Shown piece by piece: positions 15,899 through 25,382 of a DNA stretch of 64,000 bases (positions are counted from its first letter, which is position 1; each line of letters begins with the position of its first letter). The stretch lies in assembly GCA_964404165.1 (NCBI GenBank), contig CAYOIZ010000023.1:1-64000 (forward strand), given 5' to 3'. The stretch is from DASYLJ01 sp964404165 (GTDB lineage Bacteria; Desulfobacterota; Binatia; DP-6). The notes beneath the pieces are model-generated. The model did not search any database. It saw nothing but the letters and a program-made list of their open reading frames with translations, and was not told where the DNA came from. A program made the position numbers and the translations under genes.

Positions 15899-17461
15899 AT
15901 GGAAGAAGACACGTCCGTTGCACGCCGAACGGTCCTGAAAGGGGCACTCGCAACCGCGCCGTTGCTGCTGCTCGGTCCGTCGCTGTTGCAGCCCCGTGCC
16001 GCCCGGGCGGCGGTGGGCATGGGGCCGAGCACGACGACGGCGCCGTATCTCGTGCCGAGCATTGCCGGCGTGGAGACGGTCTCCATCCTGACGGTGGGGG
16101 ACGCCGCCGACGGCTATCGCATGGTGGGCATCCCCGACGGCCTCGGCGCCTTCCAGAGCAAGCGGGGCGAGTTCACGCTCCTGATGAACCACGAGATCAC
16201 CGCCGGCGCGCCGGGCATCGTGCGTGCGCACGGCTCGAACGGCGCCTTCGTCTCGCGGTGGCGGATCGACGCGAAGACCCTCGCCGTCATCGACGGGCAG
16301 GACCAGACGCCGTCGCCGGATCACGTGTACCGATGGAATCCCGCGGAGATGACCTACACGCAGGGCACCACCCGCTGGGAGCGGTTCTGCTCCGGCGACC
16401 TGCCGTCGCCGAAGGCACTCGGCAGTCAGAGCCACGGGACCCGTGAGCGCATCTACCTGAACGGCGAGGAGATCACCGAGGGGCGGGCGTGGGCGCACGT
16501 CGTCACCGGCGAGCACGCGGGCGAGAGCTGGGAGCTGCCCCGCCTCGGACGCCTGGCCTGGGAGAACGTCGTCGCCAGCCCGCATCCGCAGCGGAAGACG
16601 ATCGTCATGTGCCTCGACGATTCGAGCATCAACACGTTCCCGGCCAGCACTCCGAATGCGACCGACTTCCCGAGCGAGGTCTACGTCTACATCGGCACCA
16701 AGGTGCGCGGCGGACATCCGGTGGAGGCGTCCGGGCTCACGAACGGCAAGCTCTACGGGGTGAAGGTGTCCCTCGACGACGGCACTCCGATCGCCGGCGA
16801 GCGCAACGACTTCGGCCTCGGCAGCACGGCGTTCGTCGGCTCGGGACGGTTCAGCCTGGTGGAGCTCGGACCGGGCGGCGACGTCTCCGGCTTCACCAGC
16901 GCCGCGCAGCTCGAGCAGGAGTCGATCGACAAGCAGGTCTGTCGTTTCCAGCGTGTCGAGGACGGCGCGTGGGATCCGAAGCAGGAGGACGACTTCTACT
17001 TCGTGACGACCGCCAGCCTGACGACCAATTGCCGGCTCTGGCGCCTGCGCTTCGACAACGTCGAGAAGCCCGAGCGGGGCGGGACCATCACCATCCTGCT
17101 CAAGGGCGACGAAGGTCACGGCATGCTCGACAACGTGACCATCGATCGCCGCGGGCGGATACTGATGGACGAGGACCCCGGCAACAACGCGCGCCTCGCC
17201 AAGATCTGGATGTACCACATTGCGACCGGGAACCTGACGCAGATCGCGGCGCACAAGCCGCAGCTCTTCGATGCAAGCCTCCCCGAGAACCCGCTCTTCG
17301 TGACGCAGGACGAGGAGTCGTCGGGCATCATCGACGCCGAGGAGATCCTGGGGAAGGGCTGGTTCCTGCTCGACGTCCAGGTGCACAAGGCCAACCCCGA
17401 TCCGGAGCTCGTCGAGGGTGGGCAGCTGCTGGCGCTGTACGTCGATCCGACGCTGACCTGA
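15899..17461 (+). CDS. PhoX-family (DUF839) phosphatase, Tat-exported
   Basis: A 520-residue protein with a twin-Arg signal (ARRTVLKGALATAPLLLLGP, cut near ARAA at residue 40), so it is folded in the cytoplasm and exported. The mature part matches the PhoX/DUF839 propeller: LLMNHEIT, FCSGDLPS, GSQSHGTRERIYLNGEE, MCLDDSS and, near the end, RILMDEDPGNNARLAKIWMYH, sequences that supply Glu, Asp and Asn ligands to the Fe/Ca centre in this family. It should release phosphate from esters in the periplasm. ATG 15899 has GAGGAGG upstream. A strong hairpin follows the gene. Confidence 0.85.
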   Translation: MEEDTSVARRTVLKGALATAPLLLLGPSLLQPRAARAAVGMGPSTTTAPYLVPSIAGVETVSILTVGDAADGYRMVGIPDGLGAFQSKRGEFTLLMNHEITAGAPGIVRAHGSNGAFVSRWRIDAKTLAVIDGQDQTPSPDHVYRWNPAEMTYTQGTTRWERFCSGDLPSPKALGSQSHGTRERIYLNGEEITEGRAWAHVVTGEHAGESWELPRLGRLAWENVVASPHPQRKTIVMCLDDSSINTFPASTPNATDFPSEVYVYIGTKVRGGHPVEASGLTNGKLYGVKVSLDDGTPIAGERNDFGLGSTAFVGSGRFSLVELGPGGDVSGFTSAAQLEQESIDKQVCRFQRVEDGAWDPKQEDDFYFVTTASLTTNCRLWRLRFDNVEKPERGGTITILLKGDEGHGMLDNVTIDRRGRILMDEDPGNNARLAKIWMYHIATGNLTQIAAHKPQLFDASLPENPLFVTQDEESSGIIDAEEILGKGWFLLDVQVHKANPDPELVEGGQLLALYVDPTLT

Positions 17462-17475
17462 ACGCGGGGTCGGGT

Positions 17476-17499
17476 GCCCCGCGGTTGGTGCCGCGGGGC
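17476..17499. terminator. bidirectional hairpin terminator
   Basis: A perfect 9-base stem, GCCCCGCGG with CCGCGGGGC, and a 6-base loop lies in the 62-base gap between the convergent PhoX and amine-oxidase genes. Confidence 0.6.
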
Positions 17500-17523
17500 G
17501 CCTGCTCGCGCCACTTCTCCCGG

Positions 17524-18990
17524 TTACGCCGTCTGCTCGGCCACCAAGGTCGCGGCGACGCGATGGCCGCTACGCACCGCGCTCTCCATGTAGCCGGCGA
17601 GCGATTCGGTATGCTCGCCCGCGAAGCGGATGCGCCCGATCCCCTCGCGCAGCGCCGGCCAGAACGGCACCATCTGTCCGGGGCGGAACACCGCGTAGCC
17701 GCCACCGGTGTACGGCTCGTTCGCCCACGCCATCGTGGCTGCTCGCGTCGTCTTGTGCGGCACGCCCTCGGGATAGACGCGGTCGAGCTGACGCTGGAAC
17801 GTGGCGATGCGGCGCGCGTCGGTCAGGCGCGCGGCGGTGCGCGCCGGACGACCGGTGATGAACTGCGCCAGCAGGCCGCCGGACGAGGCGTACGAGTCGG
17901 TGGGAGACCATGCGACGTGGAAGGGGAGATCGGTGACGGTGAATCCCGCCACGCCGCTCGCCTCCCAGAAGCGCGCGTCGTACTCGGTGATGACCTTGGC
18001 GGCGGGGCCGAGGTCGAGGCCGGCGATGGTGGCTGCGATCGAGGCAGGCAGTGCCGGCGCGAACGTGATGCGTCGGACCGGTGGCATCGGGACGGCCAGG
18101 ACCAGGTGGTCGGCGTCGACGGTGTGCGGTCCGGCGATCACGCGTACACCGCCCGCATCGTGCTCGACCCGCGTCACCGGTGCGCCGAGCAGGACGCGAT
18201 CGCCGAGAGCGGCAGCCATCGCTTCGACCAGCCGCGTGTTCCCGCCCGCGATCCGCATTGTCTCGGCGCCGGCGTCACCGATGTCGGCGACGGCGGCCGC
18301 CTGCTGCGCGACGAACAGCATCGATACGTCGGCCGGCTCGGCGTTGAAAGCCGCCCGATGCTCGAGGCGGACGAGGAAGTCCGCTTCCGGGACGAGATGC
18401 TGCCGGCGGACGAAAGTGTCGAGGCTCAGGTGATCGAGTGCCCCGGCGTCGGCGGCACGCTCGGGATGCTCGGGATCGACACCCGCAGCGACTTCGGCGA
18501 CGGCCTCGTCGAAGCGGAAATAGTCGCGCAGGACCGCACCGTCGCGCCGTCCCAGGAGATCGAGCAGTGGCCCACGATGCCGCCGGCGGAACACGACGGA
18601 CTGCAGGAGCTTGTCGGGTGGCCGCAGCTCGGTGGCGAGCCCGAACCGCGACACCATGGCCTGCAGCCGATCGTGGTTGTCGTCGATGGACTCGCCGCCG
18701 GCCTCGGCGTGGATCCCGGACGAGAACGCGTCGTAGATCGTATGCACGCGTCCACCGACGCGGTCGCGGGCCTCGAGCACGACGACGTCCCAGCCGGCAT
18801 CGCGCAGGTCGAGCGCGGCCGTCAGTCCTGCCAGGCCCGCGCCGACGATCACGACGCGCGGCGGCGGCACGAGGCCGCGCACGGCTGCCGCCCAGGTGCG
18901 CCGCCCGGTGAGCGTGACGGCGGCACCGGCGACGGCGGCCGTCAGGAACGCTCGGCGTGTGCAGCCTGCCGTCGACTCGTCGTCCGCCAT
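17524..18990 (-). CDS. flavin monoamine oxidase family protein, exported
   Basis: A 488-residue FAD-dependent amine oxidase. After a twin-Arg-like leader (CTRRAFLTAAVAGAAVTL) comes the Rossmann motif VVIVGAGLAGLTAALDL and the adjoining GG doublet VLEARDRVGGRVHT near residue 75. The C-terminus has RIRFAGEHTESLAGYMESAV, the second FAD contact of this family. Substrates may be amines or amino acids; no specificity can be read. ATG 18990 is chosen since the leader begins there, although the frame is open to 19086. It is convergent with phoX, and its start faces the ankyrin gene. Confidence 0.85.
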   Translation of the reverse strand: MADDESTAGCTRRAFLTAAVAGAAVTLTGRRTWAAAVRGLVPPPRVVIVGAGLAGLTAALDLRDAGWDVVVLEARDRVGGRVHTIYDAFSSGIHAEAGGESIDDNHDRLQAMVSRFGLATELRPPDKLLQSVVFRRRHRGPLLDLLGRRDGAVLRDYFRFDEAVAEVAAGVDPEHPERAADAGALDHLSLDTFVRRQHLVPEADFLVRLEHRAAFNAEPADVSMLFVAQQAAAVADIGDAGAETMRIAGGNTRLVEAMAAALGDRVLLGAPVTRVEHDAGGVRVIAGPHTVDADHLVLAVPMPPVRRITFAPALPASIAATIAGLDLGPAAKVITEYDARFWEASGVAGFTVTDLPFHVAWSPTDSYASSGGLLAQFITGRPARTAARLTDARRIATFQRQLDRVYPEGVPHKTTRAATMAWANEPYTGGGYAVFRPGQMVPFWPALREGIGRIRFAGEHTESLAGYMESAVRSGHRVAATLVAEQTA

Positions 18991-19180
18991 CGAGACCCTG
19001 CCAGGCGGTACCGCGGGACGGAGCGCGCCGTCAAGGCAGACGATGCGAGCGCGGGCTGACGTCTCTCGCTTTCGAAACGCGACCATCCTACGCTGCCCTG
19101 CATGCGGTCACGCACTGTGCGGCCCGTCGCGGGAAGGGGCAGCGAGGGAGCGTGACCGCAGGAATCGGGCCGTGGGGGCA

Positions 19181-20116
19181 GTGACCAAAGCGATCTTCTG
19201 GGTCTTCGTGGCCCTCGACACGATGGGGCTGTTGCTCCTGTTCGTGCTCGGTCTCGCCGCGGCGAAGCCGTCCGGGACCAATCCGATGTCGGTGGTCCTG
19301 TACCTGCTGATCCTCCCGGGGCTGCCGCTCGTGGCGTCGGTCGTGCTCTTCGTCCGCAGCCATGCGCGGGCCTGGCGTGTGGCGGCGTTCGTCCTCGTGG
19401 CGCTCCCGCCGGTCCTGGGCGCCGGCATGGTGGCCTTCTCGCGCGTGCAGTTCCTGGCGAACTCGAACGAGCAGGGTGAGCTGACGTTCTTCCGGGCCGG
19501 GCCGATGCGCGACATCGTGGAGGCCATCCGGCGGAACGACGCGCCGGCGGTCGCCGCGCTCGTCCCGCAGGTCGACGTGAACGCCGCCGGCATGGACGGC
19601 ATGACGCTGCTGATCAGCGCGCTCCGACAGCTGCGGATCACACCGGATCGGCAGGACGTGCTCGCGGTGCTGCTCGAGGCCGGTGCCGACCCGAACCAGG
19701 GCACCGAGTATGAGGTGCCGCTCGAGATGGCGCTCCAGATCGCGGACGAGACCGGGCCCGGACCGGTGAAGCTGCTGCTCGACGCGGGCGCGGATCCGAA
19801 TCGAGCGGCACCGATGGGACTTCCGATCTACTTCACGGCGGCCGGCCACTCGGGCAGCACGGAGATCCTGACGATGCTGCTCGACCACGGCGCCGATCTG
19901 AACGTGACCGGCCGCAAGGGTGAGCGGCTGCTGTTCTACGCCGCCGATGCGCGCAACTGGAACGTGGTGCTCATGCTGCTCGAGCGCGGCGTGGACTGGA
20001 GGCAGGGTCGGTCGTTCAACGGCAAGTCGTTCAAGAGCATGCTCGAGGCGAACGCGGGCTGGGCGGGTGGCGACCCCGGATTCGCCGACGTCATGCAGTA
20101 TCTCGAGCGCCATTGA
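19181..20116 (+). CDS. ankyrin-repeat membrane protein
   Basis: A 311-residue protein with three N-terminal hydrophobic helices (AIFWVFVALDTMGLLLLFVLG, VVLYLLILPGLPLVASVVLF and WRVAAFVLVALPPVLGAGMV) and a C-terminal set of about five ankyrin repeats: AAGMDGMTLLISAL, VLLEAGADPNQG, LLLDAGADPNRA, MLLDHGADLNVTGRKGERLL and LLERGVDWRQG. The repeats should face the cytoplasm and bind a protein partner. GTG 19181, preceded by GGGGG, is taken as start because the membrane domain begins there. It is followed by the TauD gene, 49 bases on. Confidence 0.75.
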   Translation: MTKAIFWVFVALDTMGLLLLFVLGLAAAKPSGTNPMSVVLYLLILPGLPLVASVVLFVRSHARAWRVAAFVLVALPPVLGAGMVAFSRVQFLANSNEQGELTFFRAGPMRDIVEAIRRNDAPAVAALVPQVDVNAAGMDGMTLLISALRQLRITPDRQDVLAVLLEAGADPNQGTEYEVPLEMALQIADETGPGPVKLLLDAGADPNRAAPMGLPIYFTAAGHSGSTEILTMLLDHGADLNVTGRKGERLLFYAADARNWNVVLMLLERGVDWRQGRSFNGKSFKSMLEANAGWAGGDPGFADVMQYLERH

Positions 20117-20165
20117 GCCGTCTTCGAGCCCAGAACACGCTGGATCGCGCCGACGGGATCGTGTC

Positions 20166-21074
20166 ATGCTGCGCGCGATGAAGATCGACTTCATTCCCCC
20201 CGTCGGGCCGCGCAAGTTCCTGCGCGCGCGCCGTGAGGAGCTGGCGGCGTTGCAGTTCGAGCGCATCGGCGTCGAGCGGATGGGCGCCACGATCGGTGCC
20301 GAGATCAATGGCGTCGACCTGCGCCGGCCGCTCGACGATGCCACCTTCGCCGAGATCGAGCGCGCGTTGCTCGCCTTCAAGGTGCTCTTCTTCCGCGACC
20401 AGGACCTGGCACCCGCGGAGCACGCCGCCTTCGGCCGGCGCTTCGGCGAGCTCGAGGTGCATCCGTTCCTGCCGGCGCCGGACGGCTCGCCCGAGGTCGT
20501 GCTGCTGGCGAAGAACGATGCCGTCGGCGGCTACGAGAACGCCTGGCACTCGGACGTCACCTGGCGGGTGGCACCGTCGCTGGGATCGATCCTGCGCTGC
20601 CGCGAGTGCCCGCCGGTCGGCGGCGACACGCTGTTCGCCGACATGGCGGCGGCGTACCAGGGTCTGCCGGAGGAGGTGAAGGAGCGCATCGACGGCCTGC
20701 GCGCGGTGCACGACTTCACGATCACGTTCGGTCGCACGATGTCCCCGGAGAAGCTCGCCGAGAAGCAGCGCGAGTATCCCGCGGTGTCGCATCCGATCGT
20801 GCGCACCCATCCGCAGACCGGCGAGAAGATGATCTACGTCAATCGCGGCTTCACGAGCCACGTCGAGGGCCTCGATCGCGACGAGGGCAGCCGGCTGCTC
20901 AGCTACCTCTACCAGCAGGCGAGCCATCCCGAGTACCAGGTGCGCTTCCGCTGGAAGAAGAACTCGATCGCGTTCTGGGACAACCGCTCGACCCAGCACT
21001 ACGCCACCTCGGACTACTGGCCGGAGGTGCGGGTGATGGAGCGCGTGACGGTGGTGGGCGACCGGCCGTACTGA
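20166..21074 (+). CDS. TauD/TfdA-family Fe(II)/2-oxoglutarate dioxygenase
   Basis: A 302-residue dioxygenase. The metal triad is visible: WHSDVTW (His and Asp, near residues 123-125) and STQHYATSDYW (distal His near 282), with Arg of VRVMERVTV near 293 binding 2-oxoglutarate. The N-terminal MGATIGAEINGVDL and FRDQDL, and THPQTGEKMIYVN, are also typical. It oxidatively cleaves a sulfonate, phenoxyacid or similar molecule; taurine itself is only one option. ATG 20178 is an equally good start. No transport genes sit nearby, and the 3' neighbour is convergent. Confidence 0.85.
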   Translation: MLRAMKIDFIPPVGPRKFLRARREELAALQFERIGVERMGATIGAEINGVDLRRPLDDATFAEIERALLAFKVLFFRDQDLAPAEHAAFGRRFGELEVHPFLPAPDGSPEVVLLAKNDAVGGYENAWHSDVTWRVAPSLGSILRCRECPPVGGDTLFADMAAAYQGLPEEVKERIDGLRAVHDFTITFGRTMSPEKLAEKQREYPAVSHPIVRTHPQTGEKMIYVNRGFTSHVEGLDRDEGSRLLSYLYQQASHPEYQVRFRWKKNSIAFWDNRSTQHYATSDYWPEVRVMERVTVVGDRPY

Positions 21075-21079
21075 CCCGC

Positions 21080-22384
21080 TCACTGCCCCGGGGCGAGAAG
21101 GGTCAGGGTCAGGTCGGCCATGGTTCGCACCGCCGTCTCGAGCGTGGGCTCCGACGCGGCGACGAACTCCGCCGAGTGCAGTGACGGGAGCGGCGTGCCG
21201 GCGGCACGTGCGGCCGCCACGCGCGCAGGCTCGACGGCGCCGACCCGGTAGAGCACGGCCGGCGCGCCGAGCGCGCTCGCATAGCGGCCGAAGTCCTCAC
21301 CGATGAGCTCTGCCGGCAGCTCGACGACCGCGTCCGGGCCGAGCACGGCGCGCAGCACGTCGGCGGCTTTCGCCGTGAGCGCGGGGTCGTTGTAGGCCGC
21401 GGGCGTCGGCTCGGGCTCGACGTCGACGCTGGGATCGGTCGGACACCCGAAGGCGCGGCAGGTGTCGGTGGCGATGCGGCGGATGCCGTCGAGGAGCAGG
21501 CGACGGACCTCGGGCGTGTTCGAGCGTACCGTCAGCTCGAGCTTGACCTCGTCGGGGATGACGTTGCGCTTGGTGCCGCCGTGGATGGTGCCGACGGTCA
21601 CCACGGCGGCCTCCGACGGCGGCACGTTGCGGCTGACGAGGGTCTGCAGTGCGGTCACGATGTAGGCCGCTGCCACCACCGGGTCGACGCCGGCTTCCGG
21701 CCGCGCGCCGTGGGAGCCGCGCCCGTGGACCACGACGTCGACCGAGTCGACGTTGGCGGACCACCAGCCCGGGGTGTAGCCGACCGTTCCCGCCGCCAGG
21801 TCGTGCTTCACGTGCAGGGCCAGCAGGGCGTCGGGCTTCGGGAAGCGCGCGGCGAGTCCGTCGGCGATCATCGCCAGCGCGCCGCGTCCGGTCTCCTCGG
21901 CGGGCTGTGCCAGGATGACGAGTGTCCCGCGCCAGCGCTCCCGCACGGCGGCCAGCACGCGAGCGGTGCCGAGCAGGGCGGCGACGTGCACGTCGTGCCC
22001 GCAGGCGTGCATCACCCCGGGCGTGGCGCTCGCATAGGGCAGGCCGCTGGCTTCGGTGACGGGCAGCGCGTCCATGTCGCCACGCACGAGGACCGTCGGC
22101 CCGTCACCGTTGCGCAGCACGCCGACGACGCCGGTCCGACCGACACCGGTCGTCACGGTGTAGCCCGCCGCGCGGAGCGTCTCGGCCGCGAGCGCGGCGG
22201 TCGCGGTCTCCTCGAAGGCCAGCTCGGGGTGGGTGTGGATACGCTGCTGGAGCGCCACGATCTCGGTGAGGTGCGGGGCGAGCCATTGGCGGACGGCCGC
22301 GTCGTCGCCGGTGCGTGGTCCGGCCGCGGCGACGAGGCCGGCGAGGAGGGGCAGGGCGGCGATGGTCGCCAGGAAGAGCCGCAC
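21080..22384 (-). CDS. exported M20-family amidohydrolase
   Basis: A 434-residue metal-dependent amidohydrolase of the M20D group, like hippurate or IAA-amino acid hydrolases. It has a signal peptide (RLFLATIAALPLLAGLVAAA) and then RIHTHPELAFEE, RGDMDALPV, MHACGHDVHVAALLG, QPAEETGRGA and HGRGSHGARPE, which give the Cys/His/Glu metal ligands, ending with SLHSAEFV. It should hydrolyse N-acyl amino acids in the periplasm. GTG 22384 is chosen because the signal peptide starts there; the frame remains open to 22663 without protein character. It is convergent with the TauD gene, 5 bases apart. Confidence 0.85.
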   Translation of the reverse strand: MRLFLATIAALPLLAGLVAAAGPRTGDDAAVRQWLAPHLTEIVALQQRIHTHPELAFEETATAALAAETLRAAGYTVTTGVGRTGVVGVLRNGDGPTVLVRGDMDALPVTEASGLPYASATPGVMHACGHDVHVAALLGTARVLAAVRERWRGTLVILAQPAEETGRGALAMIADGLAARFPKPDALLALHVKHDLAAGTVGYTPGWWSANVDSVDVVVHGRGSHGARPEAGVDPVVAAAYIVTALQTLVSRNVPPSEAAVVTVGTIHGGTKRNVIPDEVKLELTVRSNTPEVRRLLLDGIRRIATDTCRAFGCPTDPSVDVEPEPTPAAYNDPALTAKAADVLRAVLGPDAVVELPAELIGEDFGRYASALGAPAVLYRVGAVEPARVAAARAAGTPLPSLHSAEFVAASEPTLETAVRTMADLTLTLLAPGQ

Positions 22385-22834
22385 GCGGACTACCGCTCCG
22401 GTCCGTCTGCGACGGAACGGTCGCGTGATCTCATCAGCCGAGATCCGCGCAGATGGAATTGAAGAGGGCGTCGCGACCGACTCGCGCCGGCCGGCAATGC
22501 GACCGAGACGAGCATGGCGGCGAGCGACATCGAAACGTACCACATGCGACCGTCCTCCGGTGCGAAGCTGTCGCACGGGGGTCGCGGCAGGGCAACGCGC
22601 GAGGTGTTGCACTCGGTCGGCGCCGCCGTCGTATCCGGCCGTAGCCGCGGTGCCGAAGACCACCGGTGTGACGCGCGGTCGAAGGACCTGCCCGCGTCCA
22701 GCGCCTGGGGCAGCATCTACTCACATGGGGATGCGCATACGCATGGCGGGTGAGCTATCTGACGCACCGCGACAACAAGTGCTCAATGCCGGCGGCATGA
22801 CGGCCTGTTGGGGAACTTCACCCCAAGAAATCTC
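22385..22834. other. 450-base gap without a confident gene; possible small secreted-peptide remnant
   Basis: No convincing complete gene is visible. On the minus strand near 22480-22545 the reading MWYVSMSLAAMLVSVALPAG looks like a signal peptide, but it then turns into Arg-rich noncoding-like sequence; the plausible continuation RDALFNSICADLG with a stop lies in another frame. This could be a small secreted protein with a frameshift, or chance. A 6-base hairpin (TTGGGG at 22808-22813, CCCCAA at 22821-22826) lies just before the promoter of the next gene and might be an operator. Confidence 0.25.
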
Positions 22835-22864
22835 TTGACAGCCCCAGCACCAGGTTCATAGAGT
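22835..22864 (+). promoter_or_regulatory. sigma70-type promoter for the RTX-repeat gene
   Basis: TTGACA at 22835-22840 and TAGAGT at 22859-22864 with an 18-base spacer form a good housekeeping-type promoter. The start codon of the next gene follows about 55 bases after the expected transcription start, preceded by AAGAAGGAG. Confidence 0.5.
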
Positions 22865-22924
22865 CGCGCCCCCGACGTTCGCGACGCGGGCTGAACGCAA
22901 CTGCAGCAAGAAGGAGCAGGTGAC

Positions 22925-25171
22925 ATGGACGCGACACAGGTTTCTGGTGAGGCGTCTTCTCGCTTCGCCTTCCCCGGTGGCAAGAGTGGAACTGCCGTCC
23001 CTTCCCGTGCCCGTGCGCCGCTCGCAGCGGCCCTGTGCTCGGTGCTCGCGCTCGTGACGGCACAGGCGGCGTCTGCGGTGACGGTGACGTACACGTCGAT
23101 CGAGACGATTCCGGTGCCCCCGGCGTCGAACTATGCCGGTACCGGCGGCGGCGACGGCTGGGACGTCTCCCTGTCGCCGACCGAGGTCTTCAACGTCTTC
23201 CACCACAGCGGCGGGCTGTTCGTCGCCTGCCACAAGCAGAGCGACGCCTCCGCGTGCTACCCCACGCGCACGATCACCGACGACAACGGGGTCGGCTTCT
23301 CCTCGGCAAGCCATTCGGGGACGTACCTCGCCCAGGCGAACGGGAAGCTCTGGGTGTACGCAACGCGGTATGACGGCACCGCGGGCATCGTGTGCGTGGA
23401 CACCACCACCGCTGCGGTCGACACCAACCCGTTCTGCGGATTCGTGGCGCTGACGGCCGTCGGCGACGGCGGCATCACCAGCGTTCCGATGAAGGTCGGC
23501 AACCACCTGTACGCCTTCAACTACGTCAACGGCACCCCGACCGGCGACCGCGACAAGCTGCTCTGCTTCGACACCAGTACCGAGGCCGCCTGCGCGGGCC
23601 AACCGTTCACGGTGGACATCGGTGCGGGGTCCGTCAACGTGGGGACCTACCCGGTGCCGGCGACGGCAGTGATCGGGGATCAGATCATCATCCCGATCTA
23701 CACAGACTCGATCGAGCGCATCGCGTGCTGGGACGACAGCCTTCAGGGCGAGTGCGCGGGCTCGTTCCCGCTCGCGCCGGGCATCGGCTACGCCAACAAT
23801 TACGGGTCCCCGTTCCCGATGCTCGACTCGAGCGGCGGCGTCACGGGCTTCTGCCTTCCGACGTTCAGCAACGAGTGCTTCACGATGGCCGGCGCGAGCA
23901 CGCCGACGCCGGCGAACATGACGACGGCGATCGGGGCGACGGGCCAGTGGAACGGGCCGGCCGTGACGCTGGGACCGCGCGTCTACCTCGCGACCGGGAA
24001 CTCCGACACCGTGCGGTGCTACGACTACTCGACGTCGGCGAGCTGTGCCAACTTCCCGCGCGGCACGCCCGGCGCCGGCTTCATCTACACGATCAACGCG
24101 GATCCACAGCGTCCGACGTGCCTCTGGGTGAACGCCGACTACGGCGCATCGCAGATACAGAACCTCGACGCCTTCAGTGGCGGCGCGTGTGGTCAGGGCG
24201 CCATCCGGGTGCTGTCTGCACAGCTGATCGTGCCGCAGGAGAAGTGCAGCCCCTCCGCGTACAAGAAGCTCGAGATCATCGAGCCGGTTCGTGCCGACTA
24301 CACCGACGGCACGGTCGGATTCGCGAACAGCAATGGCAACGCCATCCCGGGCATCCCGGATCAGCCGATCGACGGCGCCGGTGCGGTCGATCTGACCGGT
24401 CTCGGGCTCGAGGCAATCGCCAGCCCGCAGTTCCTGATCACCCTCAACACGACGTCGGACATTCCGACACAGGTCGTCGTCAAGCTGACGTGGGACGCGA
24501 CGTTCGATCCGGACTGTGTCGGCGACGATACCGAGACGGAACCGGTGTGCGGGAACGAGCAGGTGGAGCAGCCGGAGGAATGCGACGACGGCAACAACGA
24601 GAGCGGCGACGGCTGCTCGGCCGACTGCATCATCGAGGTGGAAGGGACGTGCGAAGCGCCACCGCAGATCTGCCCACCCTCCGATCTGAGCAAGGCCATC
24701 TACTGCGTCGCGGGAGTTCCCTGCAGGGGGACCAACGGCGCGGACGTCATCTGCGGATCGTCCGGGGATGATCGCATCTACGCGTCCGGCGGCGACGACG
24801 TGATCTGCGCCGGCTCGGGCAACGACCTGGTCCAGGCGGGCCAGGGCAATGACCGCGTCGACGGGTCGCTCGATTGTCTCGGCGGCGGCGGAGTTGCTCC
24901 CGACGATGACCAGATCAGGGGTCATGGCGGCGACGATGTCCTCCGCGGCGGGATCGGCAACGACCGGATGTCCTCCGGAACCGGGGACGACCGGGTCTAC
25001 GGAGAGGATGGCGACGACCGCTTGCAGAACAGCGGCGGAAGCAGCGGCGCCGACCTGTTGATCGGTGGTCCCGGCGACGACACCGCTCGCGGGGGCAGGG
25101 GTCCGAAGGACACCTGCGAAGCCGAGCACGCGCGGGGCGGCGAGTTCGACTGCCCGGGCGACTACAGGTGA
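22925..25171 (+). CDS. large secreted mosaic protein: DUF4215 cysteine repeat and RTX calcium-binding repeats
   Basis: A 748-residue exported protein. Residues 30-50 hold a hydrophobic export signal (LAAALCSVLALVTAQAASA). Residues about 55-440 are strand-rich, with regularly spaced Cys pairs and propeller-like repeats (CFDTSTEAACAG, CWDDSLQGECAG, CYDYSTSASCAN). Residues near 540-575 form a Myxococcus-type cysteine repeat: VCGNEQVEQPEECDDGNN followed by SGDGCSADC. The last 140 residues hold RTX nonapeptides (SSGDDRIYASGGDDVICAG, GQGNDRVDG, GHGGDDVLRGGIGNDRM) that bind Ca2+ outside the cell. No enzyme motif is seen. A surface or matrix role is likely. A good promoter precedes it and a very strong hairpin follows it. 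Confidence 0.85.
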   Translation: MDATQVSGEASSRFAFPGGKSGTAVPSRARAPLAAALCSVLALVTAQAASAVTVTYTSIETIPVPPASNYAGTGGGDGWDVSLSPTEVFNVFHHSGGLFVACHKQSDASACYPTRTITDDNGVGFSSASHSGTYLAQANGKLWVYATRYDGTAGIVCVDTTTAAVDTNPFCGFVALTAVGDGGITSVPMKVGNHLYAFNYVNGTPTGDRDKLLCFDTSTEAACAGQPFTVDIGAGSVNVGTYPVPATAVIGDQIIIPIYTDSIERIACWDDSLQGECAGSFPLAPGIGYANNYGSPFPMLDSSGGVTGFCLPTFSNECFTMAGASTPTPANMTTAIGATGQWNGPAVTLGPRVYLATGNSDTVRCYDYSTSASCANFPRGTPGAGFIYTINADPQRPTCLWVNADYGASQIQNLDAFSGGACGQGAIRVLSAQLIVPQEKCSPSAYKKLEIIEPVRADYTDGTVGFANSNGNAIPGIPDQPIDGAGAVDLTGLGLEAIASPQFLITLNTTSDIPTQVVVKLTWDATFDPDCVGDDTETEPVCGNEQVEQPEECDDGNNESGDGCSADCIIEVEGTCEAPPQICPPSDLSKAIYCVAGVPCRGTNGADVICGSSGDDRIYASGGDDVICAGSGNDLVQAGQGNDRVDGSLDCLGGGGVAPDDDQIRGHGGDDVLRGGIGNDRMSSGTGDDRVYGEDGDDRLQNSGGSSGADLLIGGPGDDTARGGRGPKDTCEAEHARGGEFDCPGDYR

Positions 25172-25177
25172 CTAACC

Positions 25178-25219
25178 CCGTCGAGCGGGTCGGGCTTCAC
25201 CGCCCGACCCGCTCGACGG
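25178..25219 (+). terminator. very strong hairpin terminator after the RTX gene
   Basis: A perfect 18-base stem (left arm 25178-25195 beginning CCGTCGAGCGGG, right arm 25202-25219 ending CTCGACGG) with a 6-base loop starts 7 bases after the stop codon. It lacks a T-run but is by far the longest perfect hairpin seen in the window. Confidence 0.7.
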
Positions 25220-25382
25220 CCCTTCGCTCGAGGTAGCGTGCTGCAACGTACGTGTCGGACAGGGAGCCGGCGCGTCGGCACGTGCCGTCCCGTTGGCACG
25301 GGGCGGCGTCCCGTGTCGGCAACTTCCCCGCGTCGCCCGGCCCGAGTGGCAGGGCACGGCGGTTGCAGTCGGAGCTGCAACC

